Source: Novosphingobium sp. TH158
GTDB taxonomy: Bacteria; Pseudomonadota; Alphaproteobacteria; Sphingomonadales; Sphingomonadaceae
DNA length: 64,000 bases
NCBI RefSeq assembly: GCF_002855555.1
Contig: NZ_PKRT01000001.1
Span: forward strand, 2,322,001-2,386,000
Direction of reading: 5' to 3'
The position numbers were made by a program, and so were the translations under genes. Shown here piece after piece: positions 53,966 to 62,731 of this stretch. Below the pieces are notes generated by a model, which was given only the letters and a program-made list of their open reading frames with translations, had not been told where the DNA came from and searched no databases. The stretch's first letter is position 1; each line of letters starts with the position of its first letter.

Positions 53966-55234
53966 TCAGGCGGGGTCGAAATCCATCCACTGCTCGGTCA
54001 CGCCGTAAAGCGAATAGTTGGGCAGGTGTTCGAAGCGGCGGGCGCCCTTGGGGCCGTGCCGCTCGTCGCTGATGCGGATATTCTCCATGCGGGCGAGCAG
54101 GCGCTCGATCGCGACGCGGCCCTCGGCGCGCGCCAGCGGCGCACCGGCACAGGCATGCAGGCCGCGGCCGAAGGCAACATGGGTGCGCCCGTTCTTGCGG
54201 TCGATGTCGAACGCGGCCGGATTTTCAAAGCGGCGCGGATCGCGGTTCATCGCCAGGGTATGGATCATCACGTGCTGGCCCGGCTCGAAATCGAAACCGG
54301 CGATGTTCACCGGCTTGCGGACATAGCGGAAAGTGCTCTTGGACGTGCCTTCCAGACGCAGGTTCTCGTCGACGAAATCGCCGATCTTGTTCGGCTCGGC
54401 GCGCAGGCGGTCTGCCAGTCCTTCTTCGTCCGAAAGGCGGCGGAGCATGGCGGCGAACAGCTGCACGGTCGTGTCCTGCCCGGCACCGAACAGGAATGTC
54501 GCCAGCCCGACGATGTCGACGATTTCCGGCAGGGTGCCATCCTCGAACGTCTGCTGCGCCATCAGCGTCAGCACGTCGTTCCTCGGATTGGCACGGCGAT
54601 CGGCGATGTAGCCATAGAACTGCATGCCCATGCGGGCGAGCGGGTTGGTCGACATGTCGAAGTGCCCGCCAAGGTTGCCCGGCAGCTGGTTGGGCGGAGC
54701 AACAAGGCCGCGGATGGCCTCATGGTCTTCTTCCGGCACGCCCAGCAGGTCGGCCACGGTCAACTGTGCAAAGGGCGATCCGAAATCGGTGAGCACATTG
54801 AAGGTGCCCTTGTCGATGAACTCATCGATGATGCGATCGGCGAGCCGGTACATGAAGGCCTCGTTGGCCTTCAGGCGCGCCGGGGTGATCATGCCGTTGA
54901 GGATCGACTTGGACTTGGCGTGCTTCGCCTCGTCCTCGGTCATGATCGTGCCGAGATAGGGGTTGCCGGCGCGGGTTTCCTCGATCTGTTCGTCGATATC
55001 GCGCGAACTATCGTATTCCAGCGGCAGGTAGGGACCGGTCACGGTGTTGATGGCGGAAAAGTGGATGTCGTCCTTGTAGATCGCCACGCCCTCGTCATAG
55101 CCGGTGACCGCCACGACATTGCGGAAGCCCAGCGGCACGATCGGACCCTTGGCGCGCAGCGCCTCGAAATAGTCGAACGGCTTCTGCGCCACGGCATTGT
55201 CGGTGAATACGTCGGCGCTGGTCAGGTCGGTCAT
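53966..55234 (-). CDS. Cytochrome P450
   Basis: 422-residue soluble bacterial class I P450. Haem Cys362 in AFGRGLHACAGAPLARAE; I-helix oxygen motif FLFGAGQDTTVQ; K-helix ExxR in DENLRLEGT region reads ENLR (E..R). Substrate unknown; sphingomonad relatives hydroxylate terpenoids, fatty acids and steroids. It has its own promoter-like region at 55262-55307, with the shared 22-bp motif over the -10. Confidence 0.93.
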   Translation of the reverse strand: MTDLTSADVFTDNAVAQKPFDYFEALRAKGPIVPLGFRNVVAVTGYDEGVAIYKDDIHFSAINTVTGPYLPLEYDSSRDIDEQIEETRAGNPYLGTIMTEDEAKHAKSKSILNGMITPARLKANEAFMYRLADRIIDEFIDKGTFNVLTDFGSPFAQLTVADLLGVPEEDHEAIRGLVAPPNQLPGNLGGHFDMSTNPLARMGMQFYGYIADRRANPRNDVLTLMAQQTFEDGTLPEIVDIVGLATFLFGAGQDTTVQLFAAMLRRLSDEEGLADRLRAEPNKIGDFVDENLRLEGTSKSTFRYVRKPVNIAGFDFEPGQHVMIHTLAMNRDPRRFENPAAFDIDRKNGRTHVAFGRGLHACAGAPLARAEGRVAIERLLARMENIRISDERHGPKGARRFEHLPNYSLYGVTEQWMDFDPA

Positions 55235-55261
55235 GTCACTCTCCGCAGGGTCTCGAAATGC

Positions 55262-55307
55262 TTATGCGATACACTGTAGCATAGGAGACGGAATCGGCCT
55301 GAGTCAA
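55262..55307 (-). promoter_or_regulatory. P450 promoter with shared operator motif
   Basis: On the minus strand, -35 TTGACT (complement of 55302-55307), an 18-base spacer and -10 TATGCT (complement of 55278-55283). The -10 overlaps the motif TTATGCG-N6-TGTAGCA-N-A at 55262-55283, itself a near-palindrome with TATGC and GCATA ends and a TACA-C-TGTA centre. A protein bound here would block the promoter. The same motif occurs at 60181-60202. Confidence 0.6.
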
Positions 55308-55328
55308 TCGCCTTGCAGGCGATGGCGA

Positions 55329-58070
55329 TCAGGCCCGTGTGCCGGTGACCTTGGCCGATCCGAACATGCCCATCTTACACTTGCCCGAAAGCGTATCGCC
55401 GGTGATCTCGAGGTCGTACTTGAGCGTGATCTTCATCGGCTTTTCCACCTTCAGGTCAAAGCGCACGCGATTGCCCTCAAGCGTTCCGCCGGTGAATTCC
55501 TGCGCTCCTTCCGGGCTGGTAAGTGCGCCGGAAACCGCGTTGCCCTCGGTGCGCAGCGTCAGGACCATCGCTTGGGGTCCCATCGGAGTCTTGAGCACCG
55601 CGTTCCAGTCGCCATCGACACTGGCAGGGCCCGAAGTCTCCGCAGGTGCCGCCAGGCCTTGCGCCGTGGTCGCGGGGGCTGCCGGCTGCGGCGCAGCAGC
55701 AGGTGCCGATGCCACAGGCGCAGGGGCGGAGTGGCCGGATACGTCGCGTTGCTCGATCACGTCGAGGATCCGCGCCGGGGTCAGCGGCAGGACAAGATCG
55801 TCGATCTCGCCAAAGGGGGAAAGGGCATCGGCGATGGCATTGACCAGCGTGGGCGGACCGATGATCGCGCCGCCTTCACCCACCCCGCGCATCCCGCCGA
55901 TGGTCTTCGACGGGGTGTTGGCGTGGATGAATTCGAACTGCGGCACGTCGCTGATTGCCGGCAGCAGGTAATCCTTGAACGTCGCCGCCTTGGGATTGCC
56001 GCGGGCATCGTAGGGCATGTCCTCAAGCAGGACCATGCCGATCGCCTGGGCGAGGCCGCCGGAGATCTGCCCTTCGACCACGCCGGGGTTGATTACCGTG
56101 CCGCAGTCCTCGCTGCTGATCCAGCGCAGGATGCTGACGAAGCCGGTATCGGCATCGACCTCCACCACGCAGGCATGGGCGGCGCTCGTCATGGTCATCG
56201 GCGGGGGCTGATAGCGGAACTGCGCCTCAAGCCCGGTATCGAGCCCGGGCGGCAGGCGGTCAGGCTCGCCATAGGCGATGGCTGCAAGCTCGCCCAGCGA
56301 ACGCGACATTTCGGGCGCGCCGGCCACGTGGACCATGCCGTTTTCGACCGAGATGCTATCGGGCGAGGCGTTGTAGAGGTGTGCGGCAACGGCCTTCACC
56401 TTGCCCGCCAGCAGTTCGGCCGCGCGGATCGCCGCGCCGCCGCCGATCACGCCCTGCCGGCTGCCCGCCGCGCCGGGGCCGAAACCGCCGTGGGCGCTGT
56501 CGCCTTCGAAGACGGTCACGTCCTCATAGGCCACGCCCAGCCGGTCGGCGATGCACTGGGCCATGGTGGTGGCCGTGCCGTGGCCCTGGCTATGGGTAGA
56601 CATGGCGGCGGTCACCTTGCCGGTGGGCTCGATCCGCACCTGCGCCAGCTCGCCGGTCATCGGTGCCATGGTCCCCGCCGCGCCGGTCGGCTCGACATAG
56701 GCGGCAATGCCAAGCCCGAGGTAACGCCCCTGCTTGCGCGCCTCGGCCTGCTCCTTGCGGAAGGCGGCGACGTCGAAATGGCTCACCAGCTTTTCCAGGC
56801 ACTCGCCCGGGGTGATATCGTCCACCGGGATGCCCATCGACGAGACGGCAGGCTGGTCCTTCAGGTAAAGCAGGTTGCGGCGGCGCAGTTCGACCGGGTC
56901 CATGCCAATCTTGCGCGCCGCCTTGTCGAGCAGGGTCTCGCGGATCAGCGATTCCATGGCCCAGGGCCCGCGATAGGCGGCAAGGCCGTTGGTATTGCTG
57001 TACCACCCGCGCGAAAGGAACGAATAGGCGGGCATCCGGTAGGCAGCCCAGACGAACATGTGCACGGCAATGTTGTTGTCTGCCCCCTGCGGATAGGCTC
57101 CGTTGTTGCAGTCATAGACCGCATGGGCGGCAAGCAGGCGGCCATCGGCGTCGAAGCCGGTGTCGAGCACCATTTCCGCCTCGCGTGCCTGGTTGGAAGC
57201 GGTCAGCGCTTCCCAGCGGTCTTCGGTCCATTTCAGCGGACGGCCGAACAGCCAGGCTGCGCAGACCACCGCGCATTCCTCTTTCCACGGCGTGTTCTTC
57301 AGCCCGAACGATCCGCCCACGTCCTTGGATATGACCCGGATCGCCGTCTGCGGCAGGCCCAGCGCAAGGCTCATCCAGCGGGCGATGTTATGCGGGCTCT
57401 GGCAGGTGATGTAGAGCGTCAGCTCTTCGGGGCCTTCGCGCGTCGCGATGACTGCGCGGTTTTCCATCGGGGCCTGGCTGATACGCTGGTGAACAACCTT
57501 CTGGCGGACCCGGAAGACTGCGGTTTCGAGTGCCTGCGCCAGATCCTCCTCCGGCTCCTCGTCGCCGATCTCGGAGGCCACGTTGCTGTCGGTGCCGGGA
57601 TGGATCGGCGGGGCCGAGCGCGCATCGGCCAGGGTGACGACGGGATCGAGCTCCTCGTAAGTCACTTCGACCAGCGAAGCGGCATCTTCCGCCAGCGCGC
57701 GGCTGTCAGCAATGACCAGCGCCACCGGATCGCCGGCATATTGGACGTAACCATCTGCCAGTGGCGTGGTCGGAACTTCCATCGGCGCGAAGTAGAAGCT
57801 CAGCATGGTGAACGGCCGCTGCGCCAGGTCCTTGGCGGTATAGACCGCGTGGACGCCGGGCAGGTCGAGCGCCGCCGAGGTGTCGATCGACACGATGTTG
57901 CCGCGCGCGATCGGGCTTCGCGCGAAGGCGACATGAAGCATGCCGGGCAGGACGACATCATCGGTAAACTGCCCCCGCCCGGTCAGCAGGCGCGCATCTT
58001 CCTTGCGCTCAACACGCTTGCCGATCAGGCGTGCCGCGCCGATGCCTGCGGCGCCAACAGGATCGCTCAT
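55329..58070 (-). CDS. CoxL-like molybdenum hydroxylase large subunit with extra C-terminal domain
   Basis: 913 residues of the xanthine dehydrogenase family (molybdopterin-binding subunit). N-terminus IGKRVERKEDARLLTGRGQFTDDV; catalytic Glu in RGVGEGGAIIGPPT; VGGSFGLKNTPWKEE. The active-site loop reads AYRGPWAMES, not the AYXCSFR of genuine CO dehydrogenase, so an organic substrate (aldehyde or N-heterocycle) is more likely. After an Ala/Pro-rich linker (about residues 780-815) comes a domain of about 95 residues that resembles the end of the PQQ dehydrogenase in this cluster. Start at 58070 after the coxS overlap. Confidence 0.91.
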   Translation of the reverse strand: MSDPVGAAGIGAARLIGKRVERKEDARLLTGRGQFTDDVVLPGMLHVAFARSPIARGNIVSIDTSAALDLPGVHAVYTAKDLAQRPFTMLSFYFAPMEVPTTPLADGYVQYAGDPVALVIADSRALAEDAASLVEVTYEELDPVVTLADARSAPPIHPGTDSNVASEIGDEEPEEDLAQALETAVFRVRQKVVHQRISQAPMENRAVIATREGPEELTLYITCQSPHNIARWMSLALGLPQTAIRVISKDVGGSFGLKNTPWKEECAVVCAAWLFGRPLKWTEDRWEALTASNQAREAEMVLDTGFDADGRLLAAHAVYDCNNGAYPQGADNNIAVHMFVWAAYRMPAYSFLSRGWYSNTNGLAAYRGPWAMESLIRETLLDKAARKIGMDPVELRRRNLLYLKDQPAVSSMGIPVDDITPGECLEKLVSHFDVAAFRKEQAEARKQGRYLGLGIAAYVEPTGAAGTMAPMTGELAQVRIEPTGKVTAAMSTHSQGHGTATTMAQCIADRLGVAYEDVTVFEGDSAHGGFGPGAAGSRQGVIGGGAAIRAAELLAGKVKAVAAHLYNASPDSISVENGMVHVAGAPEMSRSLGELAAIAYGEPDRLPPGLDTGLEAQFRYQPPPMTMTSAAHACVVEVDADTGFVSILRWISSEDCGTVINPGVVEGQISGGLAQAIGMVLLEDMPYDARGNPKAATFKDYLLPAISDVPQFEFIHANTPSKTIGGMRGVGEGGAIIGPPTLVNAIADALSPFGEIDDLVLPLTPARILDVIEQRDVSGHSAPAPVASAPAAAPQPAAPATTAQGLAAPAETSGPASVDGDWNAVLKTPMGPQAMVLTLRTEGNAVSGALTSPEGAQEFTGGTLEGNRVRFDLKVEKPMKITLKYDLEITGDTLSGKCKMGMFGSAKVTGTRA

Positions 58071-58558
58071 TGTCCGCCTCCCTGTCCGACGGTGCCCGCG
58101 GCAAGTGCTCTCGCGGCCTTGCGGATGCCCTGGTAGCCGGTGCACCGGCAGGTGTGGCCCGACATGGCCTCGAGCAGTTCGGCCTCGTCAGGCGTGCCGT
58201 CGCGCTCCATCAGCGCGGCGAAGGTCATCACCACGCCGGGGGTGCAGAAGCCGCATTGCAGGGCGTGGTTCTCGCGCATGGCCTGCTGCACGGGGTGCAG
58301 CGAGCCATCAGGTGCGGCAAGGCCCTCGGCAGTCTTCACCTCGGCCCCGTCGGCCTGGACGGCAAGCATCAGGCACGAACGGACCGCCCGGCCATCGACC
58401 ATCACCGTGCAGGCACCGCAGACGCCATGTTCGCAGCCAAGGTGGACGCCGGTCCACCCGCCCTCGTTCCGCAGGAAATCGCCCAGGCTGGTGCGTGCCT
58501 CGGTCGTGGCGGCAAGCCGCGCGCCATTGACGGTCATCTCGACCTTGTGCTCGCTCAT
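58067..58558 (-). CDS. CoxS-like [2Fe-2S] small subunit of molybdenum hydroxylase
   Basis: 163 residues with two [2Fe-2S] sites: the plant-type one (LGCEHGVCGACTVMVDGRAVRSC) and the helical one (CGFCTPGVVM and GHTCRCTGYQGI). Transfers electrons from the molybdenum centre to FAD. Its stop overlaps the coxL start (ATGA), and its start overlaps the coxM stop. Confidence 0.95.
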   Translation of the reverse strand: MSEHKVEMTVNGARLAATTEARTSLGDFLRNEGGWTGVHLGCEHGVCGACTVMVDGRAVRSCLMLAVQADGAEVKTAEGLAAPDGSLHPVQQAMRENHALQCGFCTPGVVMTFAALMERDGTPDEAELLEAMSGHTCRCTGYQGIRKAARALAAGTVGQGGGQ

Positions 58559-59424
58559 GCCGCTTCCCTCGCTTCCAGTGCTGTGCGCAGTGTCTTTTCG
58601 AACAGGCGCCGGCCCACCGTGCGGCGGTATTCGGCGCTGGCGTGGCTGTCATCGAACGGGGCCGTTCCCGATAGGGCCAGCTCGGCCAGCCCGGCGGGAT
58701 CGACGCCGGAAAGCGTCTGGCCGACCAGCGCCCCTTCTGCCTCGCGCATGGCCACCGGGATCGGCCCCATGGCGAACCAGCACAGGCCGGCGCGGGTGAT
58801 GCGTTCGCCGTCCAGAGCCAGCGCGCCGACCATGCCGGTCAGCGCAAAGTCCCCCGGCCGGCGGGCCACTTCGCGGAACAGCCACCGGTGGCCCGGCCCC
58901 CAGTCCGGATAGGTGATGCCGGTCACCAGTTCGTCCGGTTCCAGCGCGGTCATGTAGGGGCCGATATAGAAATCGCGTGCCGCCAGCCTGCGGGTGCCGC
59001 GCGTCGAGGCGATCTCGATCGTTGCGCCCAGCGCAACCGCAACGGCAGGCATTTCTGCCGCTGGCTCGCCCAGCGCCACCGAGCCGCCGATGGTGCCGCG
59101 ATTGCGCGTCTGGTGATGGCCGACGTGGGCGAGGGCCTGGACCAGTGCGGGCACGTGCGCCTGCAAGGTTGCATCCGCCAATGCGTCGGCCTGCCGGGTG
59201 GCCGGGGCGACGCGGATGCCGTCTGCGGTGCGTGCGACGCCGGTGAAGCCTTCGATGCGGGTGATGTCGACAAGGATGAAGGGCTGGCTCATCCGCAGGT
59301 TCAGCAGCGGCATCAGCGTTTGCCCGCCCGCGATCACCGTGGCGCCGCCACCCGCTTCGGCGAGGATCTGGCAGGCCTCCGCCACGCTGCGGGGCGCGAC
59401 ATAGTCGAAAGGGGCCGGCTTCAC
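58555..59424 (-). CDS. CoxM-like FAD-binding subunit of molybdenum hydroxylase
   Basis: 289 residues. FAD motifs VIAGGQTLMPLLNLRMSQP and NRGTIGGSVALGEPAAEMP (TIGG). The GTG at 59424 overlaps the coxG stop (GTGA) and gives the usual N-terminus KPAPFDYVAPRSVAEA; an upstream ATG would add an unlikely Arg-rich extension. Confidence 0.93.
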   Translation of the reverse strand: MKPAPFDYVAPRSVAEACQILAEAGGGATVIAGGQTLMPLLNLRMSQPFILVDITRIEGFTGVARTADGIRVAPATRQADALADATLQAHVPALVQALAHVGHHQTRNRGTIGGSVALGEPAAEMPAVAVALGATIEIASTRGTRRLAARDFYIGPYMTALEPDELVTGITYPDWGPGHRWLFREVARRPGDFALTGMVGALALDGERITRAGLCWFAMGPIPVAMREAEGALVGQTLSGVDPAGLAELALSGTAPFDDSHASAEYRRTVGRRLFEKTLRTALEAREAA

Positions 59425-60122
59425 TTGCCGCCGCTCCGCTTCCCGGCCTCGTAAGCCGCAGCGGCGACAATGACGAGCAGGGCGAGCACCAGCGAAACCA
59501 GTCCGCCCGAGACGAAATGCGCGCCGAGGTAATAGCCGACGAGTATCGCGGCGAGCAGGGCAGCCACCCAGCCCCACAGACCCGTGCCGCCGACCCCGGC
59601 CGGGGCACGGGGGAGGGATGGGGCCGGCGCGGATGTGGCGGCCTGTGTCGGCGCTCCGGCGGCAGGCGCGGAGGCAGCGGTGCCGATGACCACTTCGCCG
59701 AACCTGGTGAAGAACTTGCCGGCCAGGTTCCTTGCCGTGGCATCGATGATCGGTCCGCCCAGCTGCGCCATTCGCCCGCCGACTTCCGCCTCCACCGTGT
59801 AGGCTACGATTGTGCCCCCCGCGCCATCGTCGGAGAGGCGCACCTTTGCGCCGCCCCGGGCGTTGCCGGCCACCCCGCCATTGCCGGACCCGGAGATGGT
59901 ATAGCCATTGGGCGCGTCGATATCGGAAAGCTGGACATTGCCTTTGAAGCGCGCGCCGATCGGCCCGATCTTCACTTCGGCCACGGCGGCAAAGCGATCA
60001 TCCGCCTGCTTTTCAAGGCTCTGGCAGCCGGGGATGCACTGCGAGAGCACGGCAGGATCGTTAAGCGCCTCCCACACCCGCTGGCGCGGCGCGGCTATCC
60101 GCTGTTCTCCCGTCATCTGCAT
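59421..60122 (-). CDS. CoxG-like SRPBCC protein with C-terminal membrane helices
   Basis: 233 residues. The N-terminal 145 residues are the CoxG fold: QRIAAPRQRVWEALNDPAVLSQCIPGCQSL and FARFGEVVIG (here FTRFGEVVIG). A Pro/Ala linker then leads to two C-terminal membrane helices (WVAALLAAILVGYYLG and LVSLVLALLVIVAAAAYEAG), suggesting membrane recruitment of the Mo hydroxylase as for CO dehydrogenase in Oligotropha. The ATG at 60122 has GGAGGGG about seven bases upstream; ATG 60128 is too close to it. Confidence 0.87.
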   Translation of the reverse strand: MQMTGEQRIAAPRQRVWEALNDPAVLSQCIPGCQSLEKQADDRFAAVAEVKIGPIGARFKGNVQLSDIDAPNGYTISGSGNGGVAGNARGGAKVRLSDDGAGGTIVAYTVEAEVGGRMAQLGGPIIDATARNLAGKFFTRFGEVVIGTAASAPAAGAPTQAATSAPAPSLPRAPAGVGGTGLWGWVAALLAAILVGYYLGAHFVSGGLVSLVLALLVIVAAAAYEAGKRSGGK

Positions 60123-60180
60123 TGACATTCCCCTCCGCAAAACTCTCAATCTTGAATCTTGTGGCGCTTCCTTAATCAGG

Positions 60181-60202
60181 TTATGCGCCGATGTGTAGCA
60201 CA
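60181..60202. promoter_or_regulatory. Shared operator motif in the coxG/PQQ divergent region
   Basis: TTATGCG-N6-TGTAGCA-N-A, matching the P450 promoter motif at 15 of 22 positions with identical spacing. Lies between the divergent starts of the coxG and PQQ genes. The six inner bases differ, which would be expected for a two-half-site operator. Confidence 0.55.
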
Positions 60203-60270
60203 ACTTTCGGCGATGCGGCAGAACCGCTCGACCGCGCGAATAAAGACAGGTTTCGGGAAGGGGACAAGCC

Positions 60271-62694
60271 TTGGGCAGGGTGCAGATCGGTCGTTTCTTG
60301 GCAGCTTTCGGAGCGCTGGCCCTGCTGGCTTCCTGCGCCGGCGGGCCCGCCAACCCCATCGAGGAGGCAATGCTTGCCAACCCGGATGAATGGACCAGCT
60401 GGGGCCGCACCGGGCACGAAACGCATTATTCGCCGCTCGACGATATCGACACCGGCAATGTTGCCGACCTGAAACTCGCCTGGCACTTCGATCTCGAGCC
60501 CGGCTATTCGGCGTCCACCCCGCTGATGGCAGAAGGCAAGGTGTTCATCACCACCGGCCATTCGCACATCCGCGCGCTCGATGCCGTGACCGGCCAGCAG
60601 GTGTGGGAATACGATGGGGGCACGCGCCAGCGCGCCACCTCGTCGATGGGGCTGGGCTGGGGCAGCAAGGGCATCGCCTATGATTCGGGCCGGGTCTTCC
60701 TCACCACCACGGATGGCTGGGTCGTCTCGCTCGACGCCAGGACCGGCAAGGAAGCGTGGAAGGTGCAGGACAATCCCGATCCCGCCCCGCGCCAGTACAA
60801 TGGCCCGCCGCGCGTGTTTGGCGGCAAGGTGATCGTCGGCTACGGCGGTGCGGACATCAGCGCGGCGCGCGGCTTCATCACGGCCTATGATGCGGCAAGC
60901 GGACAGCGCGCTTGGCGCTTCTACACAACGCCCGGCGACGAGCCCAATTCCGGCGGGCCCAAGGCGGACGAGCTGATGGCCAAGACCTGGCCCGGCGGCT
61001 GGAAGAAGCCCGACGGATCGCGTCGCGGCGGTGGCGGCACGGCGTGGAATGCGTTCAGCTATGATGCCGAACTGGGCCTCGTCTATCTCGGGGTCGGCAA
61101 CGGTTTTCCCTATAACCAGAACCTGCGCAGCCCCGAAGGCGGCGACAACCTGTTCCTTTCGGCGATCGTCGCAGTCGACGTGAAGAGTGGGGCCTACAAG
61201 TGGCACTACCAGCTCTGCCCGGCCGAACAGTGGGACTGCACCGCCACGGCGGACATGACGCTCGCCACGCTGGAGATCGATGGAAAGCCGCGCAAGGTGC
61301 TGATGCAGGCGCCCAAGAACGGCTTCTTCTATGTCATCGACCGGACGAACGGGCAGTTCATCTCGGCGGAAAAGATCGCCAAGGTCACCTGGGCCGAGAA
61401 GATCGATCCCAAGACCGGCCGGCCGGTGGAAAATCCCGGCATCCGCTATAACGGCAAGCCCGGCCTGTTCGAAATGTGGCCCGGGCCGACGGGGGCTCAT
61501 TCCTGGATGCCGCAGTCCTACAGCCCGCAGACCGGCCTCGTCTATGTTCCCATCCAGGAACTTGGCGCGCTGATCGGCGAAGGCCAGAAGGGCGGCGGGG
61601 AAATCGCCGCGGGCATGGGCACCACGCTGATCCCGGAAGTGGACCTGCCCGGCGGGCACAAGTCTTACCTCAAGGCATGGAACCCGGTGACGCAGAAGGA
61701 AGCCTGGCGCGTTGAACTGCCCGGCACCTGGCCGGGCGGCACCATGGCCACTGCCGGCGGGCTGGTGTTCCAGGGGCGCATGGACGGCACTTTCGTTGCC
61801 TATGATGCGGCAAGCGGCAAGCAGCTGTGGTCGTTCAAGACCGAAAGCCCGATCGTCGGTGCGCCGATCTCATACCGGGTGAACGGCAGGCAATACGTGA
61901 CGGTCATCACCGGGGCCGGCGGGCAGGGCGCAGGCATGCAGACCCTGGGCAATGCCGGCCTGCGCACCGACTATCGCCTGCCGCGCCGGGTGCTGACCTT
62001 TGCGCTCGACGGCAAGGACACGATCCCGCCATTCGCTTACGAAGAGCCGCAGCCGCCGGCCGATCCCGAATTCCGGGCCGATGCTGCGCGGGCGCAGGCC
62101 GGGGCCATGCTCTATGGCGGCAATGCGTGCCTCGTCTGCCATGGCTGGAATGCCGTGGCGAGCGGTGCCGCGCCGGACCTGCGCTATTCGCCGATCATCA
62201 CCGATCCCGCCACCTTCAAGGCCGTGGTCCAGGGCGGGGCGCTCAAGCTGAACGGCATGCCGCCTTTCCCGCAGATCAAGGATGGCGACCTTGAGACGAT
62301 CCGCTTCTTCCTGCGCAGCCGCGCGCAGCAGGTGCCGGCCGAACGCAAGGCGCTTGAGGAACGCAAGAAGGCGCAGGCGGCATCAACCGCCAAGGCGCCG
62401 GACTTTGCGGGGAAGTGGGCCGTGGTGATCCAGACCTCGGCCGGGCCGCAGGAGGCTGTGCTCGACCTTGCGGTGAACGGCAACACGGTAACCGGCAAGG
62501 CCATCGCCTCGCAGGGAACCGCCGATCTTGCCGGCGCCTTCGCCAATGGCCGCATCAAGCTGGAAGGGCGGGCATCGATGCCCTTCCCCATCTCGATCGG
62601 CTATGACCTCACCATCCGTGACGGCGAGCTGACGGGAGACAACTCCAACGGCCCCTTCGGCACCTTCCCGGTGCGGGGAACGCGGCAGAAATAG
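60271..62694 (+). CDS. Lipoprotein PQQ-dependent dehydrogenase with cytochrome c and extra C-terminal domain
   Basis: 807 residues. A lipobox LLASC (Cys about 22) predicts a membrane-anchored periplasmic lipoprotein. It has an eight-bladed PQQ propeller (WGRTGHETHYSPLDDI, GNGFPYNQNLRSPEGGDNLF with the likely catalytic Asp, WTCTATADM-like DCTATADMT), a cytochrome c domain with CLVCHGW (residues about 620-690), then an extra domain from about 710. The region where methanol/ethanol dehydrogenases have an adjacent Cys-Cys disulfide reads RATSSMGLGWGS, without cysteines. Likely oxidises an alcohol. TTG at 60271 follows GGAAGGGG by about eight bases. Confidence 0.92.
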   Translation: MGRVQIGRFLAAFGALALLASCAGGPANPIEEAMLANPDEWTSWGRTGHETHYSPLDDIDTGNVADLKLAWHFDLEPGYSASTPLMAEGKVFITTGHSHIRALDAVTGQQVWEYDGGTRQRATSSMGLGWGSKGIAYDSGRVFLTTTDGWVVSLDARTGKEAWKVQDNPDPAPRQYNGPPRVFGGKVIVGYGGADISAARGFITAYDAASGQRAWRFYTTPGDEPNSGGPKADELMAKTWPGGWKKPDGSRRGGGGTAWNAFSYDAELGLVYLGVGNGFPYNQNLRSPEGGDNLFLSAIVAVDVKSGAYKWHYQLCPAEQWDCTATADMTLATLEIDGKPRKVLMQAPKNGFFYVIDRTNGQFISAEKIAKVTWAEKIDPKTGRPVENPGIRYNGKPGLFEMWPGPTGAHSWMPQSYSPQTGLVYVPIQELGALIGEGQKGGGEIAAGMGTTLIPEVDLPGGHKSYLKAWNPVTQKEAWRVELPGTWPGGTMATAGGLVFQGRMDGTFVAYDAASGKQLWSFKTESPIVGAPISYRVNGRQYVTVITGAGGQGAGMQTLGNAGLRTDYRLPRRVLTFALDGKDTIPPFAYEEPQPPADPEFRADAARAQAGAMLYGGNACLVCHGWNAVASGAAPDLRYSPIITDPATFKAVVQGGALKLNGMPPFPQIKDGDLETIRFFLRSRAQQVPAERKALEERKKAQAASTAKAPDFAGKWAVVIQTSAGPQEAVLDLAVNGNTVTGKAIASQGTADLAGAFANGRIKLEGRASMPFPISIGYDLTIRDGELTGDNSNGPFGTFPVRGTRQK

Positions 62695-62699
62695 CGGAG

Positions 62700-62731
62700 C
62701 TGGTCGCCGGGCTTTCGCCTCAGGCGACCAG
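62700..62731. terminator. Inverted repeat at convergent PQQ/DUF1552 ends
   Basis: CTGGTCGCC (62700-62708) pairs with GGCGACCAG (62723-62731), a perfect 9-bp stem with a 14-base loop. Right arm overlaps the last codons of the DUF1552 gene. May stop transcription from both directions; no T tract. Confidence 0.4.

Noticed and set aside
55197..58136. 979-codon open frame antisense to coxL
   Set aside because: Arg/His/Ala-rich shadow translation with no motif; coxL has clear family motifs.
55329..60122. Annotation as carbon monoxide dehydrogenase
   Set aside because: The active-site loop is AYRGPWA rather than the AYXCSFR of form I CODH, so only the family assignment is supported.
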